Below, one piece after another: positions 1 through 7,631 of a stretch of DNA of 21,181 nt. The DNA comes from an uncultured Clostridia bacterium (GTDB taxonomy: Bacteria > Bacillota > Clostridia > Oscillospirales > Acutalibacteraceae). How positions within the stretch are numbered: position 1 is the first letter of the stretch; the number at the start of each line of letters is the position of its first letter. Made by a program: the position numbers and the translations under genes. The notes below the pieces were generated by a model that made no database searches, was not told where the DNA came from, and saw nothing but the letters and a program-made list of their open reading frames with translations. The DNA lies in contig CAMVYG010000005.1 in assembly GCA_947171615.1 (NCBI GenBank), positions 1-21,181 of the forward strand. Direction: 5' to 3'.

Positions 1-3000
1 TTTGACCACAGCCTGATCAAGAGCTTGTCCGGTAATCGCGATAAGGGTTATACTATTTATAAAGCAGACGGCACCACTGTGACCAACTCCACTGCCACGG
101 CAGAGGACTGGAAGGTGCTGATAGATGAAGACCCCAACACCTATGTGCTGATTCCCGACTGGGACAGCGGTGTTGATTATGGAAACTTCCGCGGCCCCAT
201 TGTGGAGCTGAATGAGAAAGTTACCATGGATACGATCCGTATTTCTCCCAGCCAGACCGCGAATGTTCATATGAATACGGTTCGTATTCGGTATCGGGAC
301 GAAAATGGCGCCATGCAGAACATGGATACCAAGTTCTTCAGCAGAAGAGATAAGCAGAACCGGTTGTATTATGAAGTTGTTTGCAACACTCCTATCACAA
401 CCGATTATTTTGAGGTTCGCACTTCTACCCGGTATGGCGCCAGCCAAAATTATACCCTGTGTGAGCTTCGGCTTTATGACTATGACGACATTGAGTATAA
501 GGTTGAAGATCTGTTTGCCGATGTGTCCCATTCTCAGCTGGCTGACGGCGTAACGGATGCGACCATTCAGGCTCTGATCGACAGGGTGAATACTCTTGAT
601 CCTGAGAGCAAGGAATACCATCCTCATAGAGAAACGATTCTGAATGACCTGAACTATGCCATGCAGCTTTGGAAGGATGGCAAAGCAGGGGAAACATTGA
701 TCGTGGATAATCAGATCACTGCCGCAAAAGCTCCCGCTTCCGGCTTCGCCCAGGCTCTGTCCGATTATCAGCCTTTGGGATATACTGCCAAGGCCGGCAG
801 TTCTGTGATCGTTTATGTAGAAGATCTGAAGGGCAACGCCAAACAGGGTGCCAATGTAAGTCTTCAGTTGGTGGCTACACAGTATCATCCCGAAGTTGCG
901 GCGTGGCAGTCAGGTACCATTCAGCTGAAAGCCGGCCGTAATGAAATTACAGTACCTAAGATCGGTTCTTACGCGAAAGAAGCCGGCGGCGCTCTGTATC
1001 TGCGTTATACAGGAGAGAAGGGTGCCAACGAGTATGCGGTTCGCGTAATTGGCGGTACAAAAATTCCGGTTCTGCATTTGGATGGCGTAACCGGCGCTGA
1101 GCGCACTGCCGCAATTGAGAAGTATGTAACTGAACTGCAAGCCTACGCCACTGGCATGAGCGCATTGCACGCAAGCACTCACGGGGATATCGGCTATGCC
1201 TACCAGCCCCAGGAATGCTTCCTGAATGTAACTGATATTACAATGGAGAACATGATGTTCAGCGTGCCTGCTACTCAGGTATGGTCTGCCATTTCCAGCA
1301 ATCCTGCCACGAAGCTTGAAAATTCTATTGCGGCAATGGAGCAGGAGATTGATTATTTCTATCAGTTCAAGGGCCTGAACAAGAAGGCGACAGATAATGA
1401 CGCTTATCCCAATACACGCTTGAACATTCGCTATCACCAGATGTTTACCGGTGCATTTATGTATGCCGGCGGCAAGCATATCGGTATCGAATGGGGCAGC
1501 GTTGGCGGAATTTTCCAGACATCCCCGATCACCACTGACGCCAACGGTAAGAAAACTGGCGGCAGCTATTCCGGCTGGGGCATTGCCCATGAGATCGGTC
1601 ACTGCATCAACGCGGCTTCTTATCAGCGTGTAGAGGTAACGAACAATGTGTTCGCTCAACTGGCGCAGACCAATGAAACAAATGCTACCACACGCTGGAA
1701 TATAAACAATGTCTATAAGGCGGTTGTGACCGGTACTACCGGACATACCGGCAATCTTGCCACACAGCTGGCCATGTACTGGCAGCCCCACCTGGCATAT
1801 GATGATAACTATTCCTTCAAGATGTACGACAGCATTGAGGACCAGCAGGCAGGCTTGTTCTATGCCCGCGTGGAGTCCTATTTGCGTGCTCCCAGCAAAG
1901 CAAAGTATCCGTTGACTACCACTAGCGGCGACCAGGGCTTAATGCAGGCTGTTTGTGCTGCCGCTGAGCGCGACGTGCTTGACTTCTTCCGTGCCTGGGG
2001 CATTATCCCCAACAAGACCACGGAGGAATACGCCGCCAAGTATCCCAAGGAGACCCGCAAGATTCAGTACCTGGACGACGACAGCCGCTTGTACAGAATA
2101 GAAGGCAAGCCCGGCATGTCAAGCGGTACAGCCGTAACTGCTGCCATTGAAACCGAGACATTGAATTCTCAGATCAATGACAATCGGGTAACGATTTCTC
2201 TGGGGAACACCAACACGAACGCTGATGCTATGCTTGGTTATGAAATTTCCCGGAACGGCAAGGTAGTTGCATTTGTTCCCGCCACAGAAACCAGCTACAC
2301 GGATATTATAGCAACGGAGAATAACCGTTCCTTCATCTATTCTGTAAAGGGAATCGACCGTCTGCTGAATGAAACCGCGGTAGTTACTCTGGATGAAGTT
2401 AAGGTATCTCACGACGGCTCTATCGACAAAACCTCCTGGACTGCAACGACCAACATGACTTCCGAGATGGATGAAGAGACAGAGTATGACCCGGATAACA
2501 GCCTTACTCACGAAAATGTAACAGAGTCTGCTATCAAATACGCTATTGATAACGATAAGGCTACCGTGTATTACGGTTCAACTACCGGCGGAACCCGTCC
2601 TCAGGTCACTCTGGCTTTGGGCGGTATGAAGCAGGTTGTTGCTTTGAAGTTTACTCCCGACAAGGGCCAGTATTCCAATTACCGTCTGTTTGGCTACAAG
2701 GTGGAGATCAGCCAGGATAATACCAACTGGACCACCGTGAAGGAAGGCAACTGCTATACCGGTAGTGCTTCAAATCCCAGCAGCTGGGTGAAACAGGACG
2801 ATATTGTGTACAATGCGGATGGCTCCTATACGCTGTTCTTCAATAAGAAGAATGACGACGGCACGATGGATCCCTATATGTACACCTATGACGCCGCATT
2901 TGTAAGACTTACCGCAACGAACATGTCTTCTATCGGCATTGCAGAGCTGGATATTCTTGGGCCTACCAGCGATGACGTTGACCTGAAGCCCGAGGGCTAC

Positions 3001-4449
3001 GGTAAGCTGAAGGAAGATTTTGTGACCGATGGCGAGGTTGCTTTGACTGCCGGTTCCATCGTGTTCTATGGCGACTATAAGGGCGATCCTTCCTACAGTG
3101 TTGTTCTTTTGAAGGATCAGAACGGCAAGATCATCAACGGTGAACAGCTGATTCTGGCAAGCGTAACCGATAAGGGCTATCTGGGCGAAACCAGTGATGG
3201 CCGCTGGATCTACGCGGTACAGGAAAGCGATTTGCAAAATGTTACTTCCGTGATCGCTGAGCTGTATCGTGTACAGGACGCCATAACGCTGAAGGGGCAG
3301 CGTTTGACCAGTACTTCTCTGCACATGACTCTGCCCGATGAGTGCCCCGATGTAATCCTCGGCGGCGATTCTGCGAAGGTAGCTTCCTATATCGCAGATG
3401 TAGCCAGTGTTGCGGAGGCTGCGGAAAGCACAGAGGCAGCGGAAACTGCCGGTGAATCTCAGTCCATCGGTTTGGCATACGGCGACAACGGCGATGTATA
3501 CGGTGAGATCGTTGGCCGTGTAAAGATGACCGAATGCGCGGGCGGTATCAATTTTGAAGCAATGCGCCAGGAAACCTCCATTGCTATGCAGGCAGCCTTC
3601 AGCGGCGTTCCTGCAACTGCTGAGGTTAAGAATTTTGCAGCTGACGAGAATGTATACAGAACCTTCAGATATGATGCCGAGACCGAAACCCTTTGCCTGT
3701 ACGGCGTAAAGCGCGTTGATACGTACCACGGCGGCCTGTTCAAGGGAACCATTACCGGCCTGTCCAAGGGTACTACGATCACGGCGGTTGCTTCCGATCT
3801 GTTCGCTACTGCTTCTCCTCTGCAGGAGGACCGTGACTTTGATTGTGTTATCACCCTTTCCGGTGAAAGCACTCCTGGCACTGACGTAGGCGATCCCGGT
3901 GAAGAAGTAGAGGTTCCTGAATTTGTGGATGTGCCTGCTAACGCATGGTACAAGGAAGATTTGAACTGGGCCTATACAAACGGGATCATGTTCGGTACTT
4001 CCGCTACAACATTCAGCCCGAATATGGCCATGACCCGCGGTATGCTGGTTGCAACCCTGTACCGCATGGAGGAATCTCCCAAGGTCTCCGGCTATAATCC
4101 CTTTACTGATGTAAGCGCGAAAGAGTATTATGCCGATGCTGTAACGTGGGCTTATGTAAATAGTATTGTGGCTGGCTATTCCGCTACAACATTTGCTCCT
4201 GATAAGGCCATTACCCGTGAAGAGGTGGTAGCGATCCTCTATCGTTACGCTCAGTATAAGAAGCGGGATACCAGCGCTTCTGCTGACCTTTCCGGTTACA
4301 AGGATGTAAATCAGGTTCAGTCCTATGCTCTGCCCGCTATGAAGTGGGCCTGTGCCGAAGAGATCGTGCACGGCACCAGCAAGACAACGCTTTCACCCCG
4401 TGGGAAAGCAACCAGAGCAGAAGTAGTTGCTCTGCTGCACCGGTTCTAA
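1..4449 (+). CDS. SLH-anchored M60-family (enhancin-like) zinc metallopeptidase, 5' partial
   Basis: The frame is open from base 1, so the true start and signal peptide lie upstream; the TTG at 25 is only an internal codon. Domains in order: a discoidin (F5/8 type C)-like module to about 480; a short helical linker; a beta-rich M60 N-terminal region (about 740-1070); the M60 catalytic domain (about 1070-2060) with HEIGH at 1588-1602 and a Glu ten residues later at 1633-1635, the gluzincin HEXXH-x10-E zinc site; an FN3-like module (about 2170-2400); a second discoidin-like module (about 2430-2970); an unrecognised beta-rich region (about 3000-3880); and three SLH repeats (about 3922-4071, 4102-4251, 4297-4446). 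M60 peptidases include mucin O-glycopeptidases, and SLH repeats bind secondary cell-wall polymers, so a wall-displayed glycoprotein protease is likely. The substrate is inference. Lysine codons are mostly AAG, unlike the neighbouring MFS gene, which may reflect high expression. A terminator follows directly. Confidence 0.9.
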   Translation, partial: FDHSLIKSLSGNRDKGYTIYKADGTTVTNSTATAEDWKVLIDEDPNTYVLIPDWDSGVDYGNFRGPIVELNEKVTMDTIRISPSQTANVHMNTVRIRYRDENGAMQNMDTKFFSRRDKQNRLYYEVVCNTPITTDYFEVRTSTRYGASQNYTLCELRLYDYDDIEYKVEDLFADVSHSQLADGVTDATIQALIDRVNTLDPESKEYHPHRETILNDLNYAMQLWKDGKAGETLIVDNQITAAKAPASGFAQALSDYQPLGYTAKAGSSVIVYVEDLKGNAKQGANVSLQLVATQYHPEVAAWQSGTIQLKAGRNEITVPKIGSYAKEAGGALYLRYTGEKGANEYAVRVIGGTKIPVLHLDGVTGAERTAAIEKYVTELQAYATGMSALHASTHGDIGYAYQPQECFLNVTDITMENMMFSVPATQVWSAISSNPATKLENSIAAMEQEIDYFYQFKGLNKKATDNDAYPNTRLNIRYHQMFTGAFMYAGGKHIGIEWGSVGGIFQTSPITTDANGKKTGGSYSGWGIAHEIGHCINAASYQRVEVTNNVFAQLAQTNETNATTRWNINNVYKAVVTGTTGHTGNLATQLAMYWQPHLAYDDNYSFKMYDSIEDQQAGLFYARVESYLRAPSKAKYPLTTTSGDQGLMQAVCAAAERDVLDFFRAWGIIPNKTTEEYAAKYPKETRKIQYLDDDSRLYRIEGKPGMSSGTAVTAAIETETLNSQINDNRVTISLGNTNTNADAMLGYEISRNGKVVAFVPATETSYTDIIATENNRSFIYSVKGIDRLLNETAVVTLDEVKVSHDGSIDKTSWTATTNMTSEMDEETEYDPDNSLTHENVTESAIKYAIDNDKATVYYGSTTGGTRPQVTLALGGMKQVVALKFTPDKGQYSNYRLFGYKVEISQDNTNWTTVKEGNCYTGSASNPSSWVKQDDIVYNADGSYTLFFNKKNDDGTMDPYMYTYDAAFVRLTATNMSSIGIAELDILGPTSDDVDLKPEGYGKLKEDFVTDGEVALTAGSIVFYGDYKGDPSYSVVLLKDQNGKIINGEQLILASVTDKGYLGETSDGRWIYAVQESDLQNVTSVIAELYRVQDAITLKGQRLTSTSLHMTLPDECPDVILGGDSAKVASYIADVASVAEAAESTEAAETAGESQSIGLAYGDNGDVYGEIVGRVKMTECAGGINFEAMRQETSIAMQAAFSGVPATAEVKNFAADENVYRTFRYDAETETLCLYGVKRVDTYHGGLFKGTITGLSKGTTITAVASDLFATASPLQEDRDFDCVITLSGESTPGTDVGDPGEEVEVPEFVDVPANAWYKEDLNWAYTNGIMFGTSATTFSPNMAMTRGMLVATLYRMEESPKVSGYNPFTDVSAKEYYADAVTWAYVNSIVAGYSATTFAPDKAITREEVVAILYRYAQYKKRDTSASADLSGYKDVNQVQSYALPAMKWACAEEIVHGTSKTTLSPRGKATRAEVVALLHRF

Positions 4450-4453
4450 AAGA

Positions 4454-4487
4454 AAAAAGGTGTGCGGATATTCCGCACACCTTTTTA
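4454..4487 (+). terminator. Rho-independent terminator of the M60-SLH gene
   Basis: An 11-bp perfect stem (4458-4468 with 4472-4482), a TAT loop, flanking A and T tracts and a following T run lie five bases after the stop codon. Confidence 0.92.
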
Positions 4488-4529
4488 TATATCGCGGTAA
4501 TCGCCACCACATGCTGTCATCACTGAGAA

Positions 4530-4553
4530 AACAACAACGTGCGCGTTGTTGTT
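4530..4553. repeat. Perfect 10-bp inverted repeat, 4-base loop
   Basis: AACAACAACG at 4530-4539 is the exact reverse complement of 4544-4553, around a TGCG loop. It has no T tract, so it is not a standard terminator. It lies just upstream of the decayed gene at 4557 and could be an operator or an RNA hairpin; its function is unknown. Confidence 0.55.
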
Positions 4554-4556
4554 ACG

Positions 4557-4722
4557 ATGGATCTCAAATATTGCTCAGTTAGCGGGTAAAAGTTCCTGTT
4601 TTTCTTGCTTTTGTGGAACAGGAAGACACTCCCTGCTATCTTACAGGCAAGGGCATCTCATGGGCTTTGTGTTGTCAGATGACAAGGTGGTAGAGATTGT
4701 AGATCCGGATTTGATTAAATAA
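4557..4722 (+). pseudogene. Possible decayed small gene with two frameshifts
   Basis: Three frames read in succession give protein-like sequence. MDLKYCSVSG starts at 4557; a second frame (about 4590-4640) encodes KVPVFLAFVEQEDTPCYL; a third (about 4640-4722) encodes HLMGFVLSDDKVVEIVDP and stops at TAA 4720-4722. Each junction fits the loss of one base, and the joined product would be about 55 residues. I do not recognise the family. The start resembles small proteins that open with a Cys-x-x-Cys knuckle, but the second Cys is absent. No clear ribosome binding site precedes the ATG. This could be chance, or only the 3' end of an older gene. Confidence 0.3.
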
Positions 4723-4759
4723 AATAGGGCGCCGGGATTTTTGTGCTGGAAGCTCTTGT

Positions 4760-4808
4760 GATGCGCTGTGCAGATGGGTACTGTAAATCTGCACAGCACA
4801 TCTTTTTT
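4760..4808 (+). terminator. Terminator-like hairpin before the MFS promoter
   Basis: An 11-bp perfect stem (4765-4775 with 4787-4797) is extended by GATG/CATC at its base (4760-4763 and 4799-4802) and followed by six T. It lies upstream of the MFS promoter, so it probably ends transcription through the decayed gene rather than attenuating the transporter. Confidence 0.75.
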
Positions 4809-4823
4809 GCGCTTTTCTGCGAA

Positions 4824-4852
4824 TTGACATTTCTGGAGGATTCAGGTAAAAT
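4824..4852 (+). promoter_or_regulatory. Vegetative (sigma-A type) promoter for the MFS gene
   Basis: TTGACA at 4824-4829, a 17-base spacer and TAAAAT at 4847-4852. Transcription should start near 4859, leaving a leader of about 75 bases before the ATG at 4935. Confidence 0.8.
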
Positions 4853-4934
4853 AGGAAAGATTTGTAATAAACCGCAAAAAACAGCCGGGGGTTTTACCGG
4901 TTCCAGAGTCTTGCAGGAAAAGGAGAAACGCAAT

Positions 4935-6134
4935 ATGATGAAAGGGCTGAAAAATAACTATACCCACACAAAATACGCCTGTTATATTGCTTATGTGACA
5001 CAGGCGGTAGTCAATAATTTTGTTCCCCTGTTGTTTTTGACCTTTCAAAAAAGCTTTGGAATTTCCTTAAACCAGCTTGCGGCGCTGGTCACCATCAATT
5101 TTGGGATTCAAATGACAGTGGATCTTTCCAGCTCATTATTTGTGGATAAAATCGGCTACAGACGTTGTGTGACGGCTGCTCACCTGCTTGCGGCAGGGGG
5201 ATTGCTGTGCTTGTGCGTGTTTCCTTACATTCTTCCCAACGCTTTCCTGGGGATCATTCTTGCAGTGGCCCTTTATGCCATAGGCGGCGGGCTGCTGGAG
5301 GTTTTAGTCAGCCCCATTGTAGAGGCATGTCCCACGGAGAAAAAGGAATCGGAAATGAGCCTGCTTCATTCTTTTTACTGCTGGGGCCATGTGCTGGTGA
5401 TCCTGTGCAGCACGGCATTTTTCGCGGTGTTCGGCCTGGAGAACTGGCGTATTATGGCCTGCGTGTGGGCAGCGATCCCGATTTTTAATTTTCTCTATTT
5501 CTGCAAGGTGCCTGTACCAAATCCATTGGAGGAAGGTCGGTGTATGAAGGTTCGCGAGCTTGCTGGGACAGGACTTTTCTGGAAGCTGTTTTTAATGATG
5601 ATATGTGCCGGAGCCTCAGAGCAGGGGATGAGCCAGTGGGCTTCGGCTTTTGCGGAGGCGTCCCTCCATATTTCTAAAATCGCCGGTGATCTGCTGGGGC
5701 CCTGCGCCTTTGCGGTGATGATGGGCTTTTCCCGCCTGTTCTTTGGAAAATATGGGGATAAAATTAAGCTGGAGCGTTTTATGAACTTTTCCGCCCTGCT
5801 TTGTGTTGTCAGCTATCTTCTGGCGGCGCTGTTCCAACTTCCGGCGCTGTGCCTTTTGGGATGTATGCTCTGCGGCCTTTCCGTGGGGATCATGTGGCCG
5901 GGCTGCTTCAGCACCGCTTCAAAAAAGCTGAGAAACGGCGGAACCGCCATGTTTGCCCTTCTGGCGCTGGCAGGGGATATCGGCTGTGCGGCAGGCCCTG
6001 CTTTAGTAGGAAATGTGGCGGAGCAGTTCGGCGGAGAACTGAAAGCCGGGTTACTGGCAGCGGTAATTTTTCCGGCAGTATTGCTGCTTTGCAATCTCTT
6101 TGGTTCCCGGAAGCGGACAGGAGACGCTTCTTAA
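4935..6134 (+). CDS. Major facilitator superfamily transporter
   Basis: A 399-residue, very hydrophobic protein with about 12 predicted membrane helices, a long middle loop (around residues 190-215, with PVPNPLEEGR) and the MFS motif-A-like stretch FVDKIGYRRC between helices 2 and 3, with its counterpart FFGKYGDKIKLER in the second half. The start is ATG 4935, with AAGGAG at 4918-4923; the next codon is also ATG and could serve. The reading frame stays open upstream to 4743, but that stretch contains the promoter and terminator, so it is untranslated. The LHSFYCWGH segment resembles the fucose/glucose permease-like branch of MFS, but the substrate cannot be read from sequence. It stands alone, between two terminators. 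Confidence 0.88.
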   Translation: MMKGLKNNYTHTKYACYIAYVTQAVVNNFVPLLFLTFQKSFGISLNQLAALVTINFGIQMTVDLSSSLFVDKIGYRRCVTAAHLLAAGGLLCLCVFPYILPNAFLGIILAVALYAIGGGLLEVLVSPIVEACPTEKKESEMSLLHSFYCWGHVLVILCSTAFFAVFGLENWRIMACVWAAIPIFNFLYFCKVPVPNPLEEGRCMKVRELAGTGLFWKLFLMMICAGASEQGMSQWASAFAEASLHISKIAGDLLGPCAFAVMMGFSRLFFGKYGDKIKLERFMNFSALLCVVSYLLAALFQLPALCLLGCMLCGLSVGIMWPGCFSTASKKLRNGGTAMFALLALAGDIGCAAGPALVGNVAEQFGGELKAGLLAAVIFPAVLLLCNLFGSRKRTGDAS

Positions 6135-6162
6135 CCCTTGCGTGCCTATAGTTTTATAAATC

Positions 6163-6199
6163 AAGGGCAGGCTTTCCTTTTTGGGAAAGCCTGCCCTTT
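6163..6199. terminator. Terminator between convergent MFS and kbl genes
   Basis: A 13-bp perfect stem (6165-6177 with 6184-6196), extended by A/T pairs and with a T-rich loop, lies between the MFS stop (6134) and the kbl stop (6228). The T tract is short on both strands. It probably serves both genes, better on the plus strand. Confidence 0.8.
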
Positions 6200-6200
6200 C

Positions 6201-6230
6201 TAACAACTAACAACTAACGCCTAACAACTA
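6201..6230. repeat. Heptamer tandem repeat (TAACAAC-type) at the kbl 3' end
   Basis: Four consecutive 7-base units run TAACAAC, TAACAAC, TAACGCC, TAACAAC. The final bases form the kbl stop codon (TAG on the minus strand), so the repeat abuts and slightly overlaps the gene. Compare the related heptamers at 7429-7460. Confidence 0.8.
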
Positions 6231-7415
6231 AAGTCCCATTTCCTCTTTGACTTCCCGGAAGCACTGGACGGCAAAATCCAGGTCTTCTTTGGTGTGTCCC
6301 GCAGAAACCTGGGTGCGGATCCTTGCCTTGCCCTGAGGTACTACAGGATAGCTGAAACCTACCACATACACGCCTTTTTCCAGCATACGGGCGGCAAATT
6401 CTCCCGCTACCTTGGCGTCATATAGCATGACGGGAACGATGGGGTGGGTGCCTGGCAGCACATCGAAGCCCAGCTTGGAGAGCTGCTCCCGAAAATAGGC
6501 TGTATTCTCATGCACTTTGTCCCGCAGCTCGGTAGAAGCCATCAGCAGCTCCAGGGTCTTTAAGCTGGCTGCGCAGACAGCGGGAGCCAGGGTGTTGGAG
6601 AACAAATAGGGGCGGCTGCGCTGGCGCAGCAGATCTATGATCTCTTGGTGTGCGGCGGTATAGCCGCCGGAAGCGCCTCCCAAAGCCTTGCCGAAGGTGC
6701 CGGTGATGATATCCACCCGATCCTGCACGCCGCAGTATTCCGGGGTACCCCGGCCGGTATCGCCCATAAATCCGGCGGCGTGGCTGTCGTCCACCATGAC
6801 CAGCGCGCCGAATTCGTCGGCCAGATCGCAGATGCCCTGCAAATTGGCAATATAGCCGTCCATGGAGAATACGCCGTCTGTAGCGATGAGCATGACCTTG
6901 CAGCCCGCTTCCTTCGCGGCGGTAAGCTGGGCGCGGAGATCGTCCATATCATTGTTCTTGTAGCGGAAGCGCTTTGCTTTGCAGAGCCGCACGCCGTCAA
7001 TGATGGAAGCGTGATTCAGCTCATCGGAGATCACAGCGTCCTCCGGCCCCAGCAGAGTTTCAAAGAGGCCGCCGTTGGCGTCAAAACAGGAGGAATAGAG
7101 GATTACATCGTCCATGCTGAGGAACTCTGCCATCTTCTGCTCCAGCTCCTTGTGTACGGACTGGGTACCGCAGATGAACCGCACGGAGGAAAGACCGAAG
7201 CCCCATTTGTCATAGCTTGCCTTTGCCGCTTCCAGCAGGGCGGGATGATTGCTGAGCCCCAGGTAGTTATTGGCGCACATATTGACTACCTGCTTTGTTT
7301 TGGTGGTATCGATCCGGGCCTTCTGCGGGGTGGTGATCACCCGTTCATCCTTCCATGTGCCTGCCTCACGGATCGCGTTCAGTTCATTTCTGTACTTTTC
7401 AAGTGCCTGCTTCAT
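6228..7415 (-). CDS. kbl: Glycine C-acetyltransferase (2-amino-3-ketobutyrate CoA ligase)
   Basis: This 395-residue PLP enzyme of the alpha-oxoamine synthase family cleaves 2-amino-3-oxobutyrate with CoA to glycine and acetyl-CoA, the second step of threonine breakdown. Visible residues: the PLP lysine in TFGKALGG (Lys243), the cofactor Asp/His in VDDSHA (about 209-212), and His135 in LNHASIIDG, which stacks on the ring in this family. Length matches the family (E. coli about 398). ATG 7415 follows GGAGGTTTTTTAC, an excellent ribosome binding site. The gene lies downstream of tdh on the same strand across 216 bases of repeats, so the two probably share a transcript. The close relative 8-amino-7-oxononanoate synthase is less likely because of the tdh neighbour. 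Confidence 0.95.
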   Translation of the reverse strand: MKQALEKYRNELNAIREAGTWKDERVITTPQKARIDTTKTKQVVNMCANNYLGLSNHPALLEAAKASYDKWGFGLSSVRFICGTQSVHKELEQKMAEFLSMDDVILYSSCFDANGGLFETLLGPEDAVISDELNHASIIDGVRLCKAKRFRYKNNDMDDLRAQLTAAKEAGCKVMLIATDGVFSMDGYIANLQGICDLADEFGALVMVDDSHAAGFMGDTGRGTPEYCGVQDRVDIITGTFGKALGGASGGYTAAHQEIIDLLRQRSRPYLFSNTLAPAVCAASLKTLELLMASTELRDKVHENTAYFREQLSKLGFDVLPGTHPIVPVMLYDAKVAGEFAARMLEKGVYVVGFSYPVVPQGKARIRTQVSAGHTKEDLDFAVQCFREVKEEMGL

Positions 7416-7428
7416 GTAAAAAACCTCC

Positions 7429-7460
7429 GATACTGGATGTTAGATGTTAGATACTGGATA
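7429..7460. repeat. Short tandem repeat (GTTAGAT x2 within GATACTGGAT arms)
   Basis: Two GTTAGAT heptamers (7439-7452) are flanked by near-identical GATACTGGAT and ACTGGATA. On the minus strand the units read ATCTAAC, close to the TAACAAC heptamers at the other end of kbl. It sits directly upstream of the kbl ribosome binding site. Confidence 0.75.
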
Positions 7461-7583
7461 GATGATTGCAAGACAATCATCCTGAAAGAAAGCCTCGGTC
7501 ACGCAGTGACCGCCTTCTCCATAAGGAGAAGTATCGGCTTTCTTAAAGCAGATTTTGAATAGACAACCGCTCTGCGGTTGTCT
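7461..7583. repeat. Hairpin-rich intergenic element, copy A (MITE-like)
   Basis: A chain of perfect inverted repeats lies between tdh and kbl. These are GATGATTG/CAATCATC (7461-7481); an outer stem AAGAAAGCC/GGCTTTCTT (7486-7494 with 7536-7544) enclosing GGTCAC-GCA-GTGACC (7497-7511) and CTTCTCC-ATAA-GGAGAAG (7514-7531), a three-way junction; and AGACAACCGC/GCGGTTGTCT (7561-7583). The three-way core matches the layout and partial sequence of the element at 8941-8995. No coding capacity is evident. In the tdh-kbl transcript it would fold strongly and could affect mRNA stability or the kbl/tdh ratio. Confidence 0.7.
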
Positions 7584-7631
7584 TGAGAGAACATGTAGAA
7601 TCGTCCCGGCAGCTCGCCGCTGAATTCCGAT

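Noticed and set aside
910..1791. A 293-codon minus-strand frame within the M60 gene
   Set aside because: It covers the antisense of the zinc-site region; its composition fits a shadow frame.
2770..4371. A 533-codon open frame on the minus strand, antisense to the M60-SLH gene
   Set aside because: It lies opposite clear SLH and discoidin coding sequence, has low-complexity improbable protein composition and no ribosome binding site. It follows from codon bias on the plus strand.
4743..4934. N-terminal extension of the MFS protein to 4743
   Set aside because: The extension would cross a terminator and the promoter; ATG 4935 has a ribosome binding site and gives a normal MFS N-terminus.
6201..7460. 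CRISPR array
   Set aside because: The repeat units are 7 bases, directly adjacent, without spacers of regular length, and no cas gene is present.
6645..7562. A 305-codon plus-strand frame across kbl and the repeats
   Set aside because: It is antisense to an unmistakable kbl and then reads through repeat DNA; no start signal.
7461..7583. Riboswitch or T-box leader of kbl
   Set aside because: It has no specifier loop or T-box sequence and no known aptamer core. The similarity to the second copy upstream points to a repeat element.
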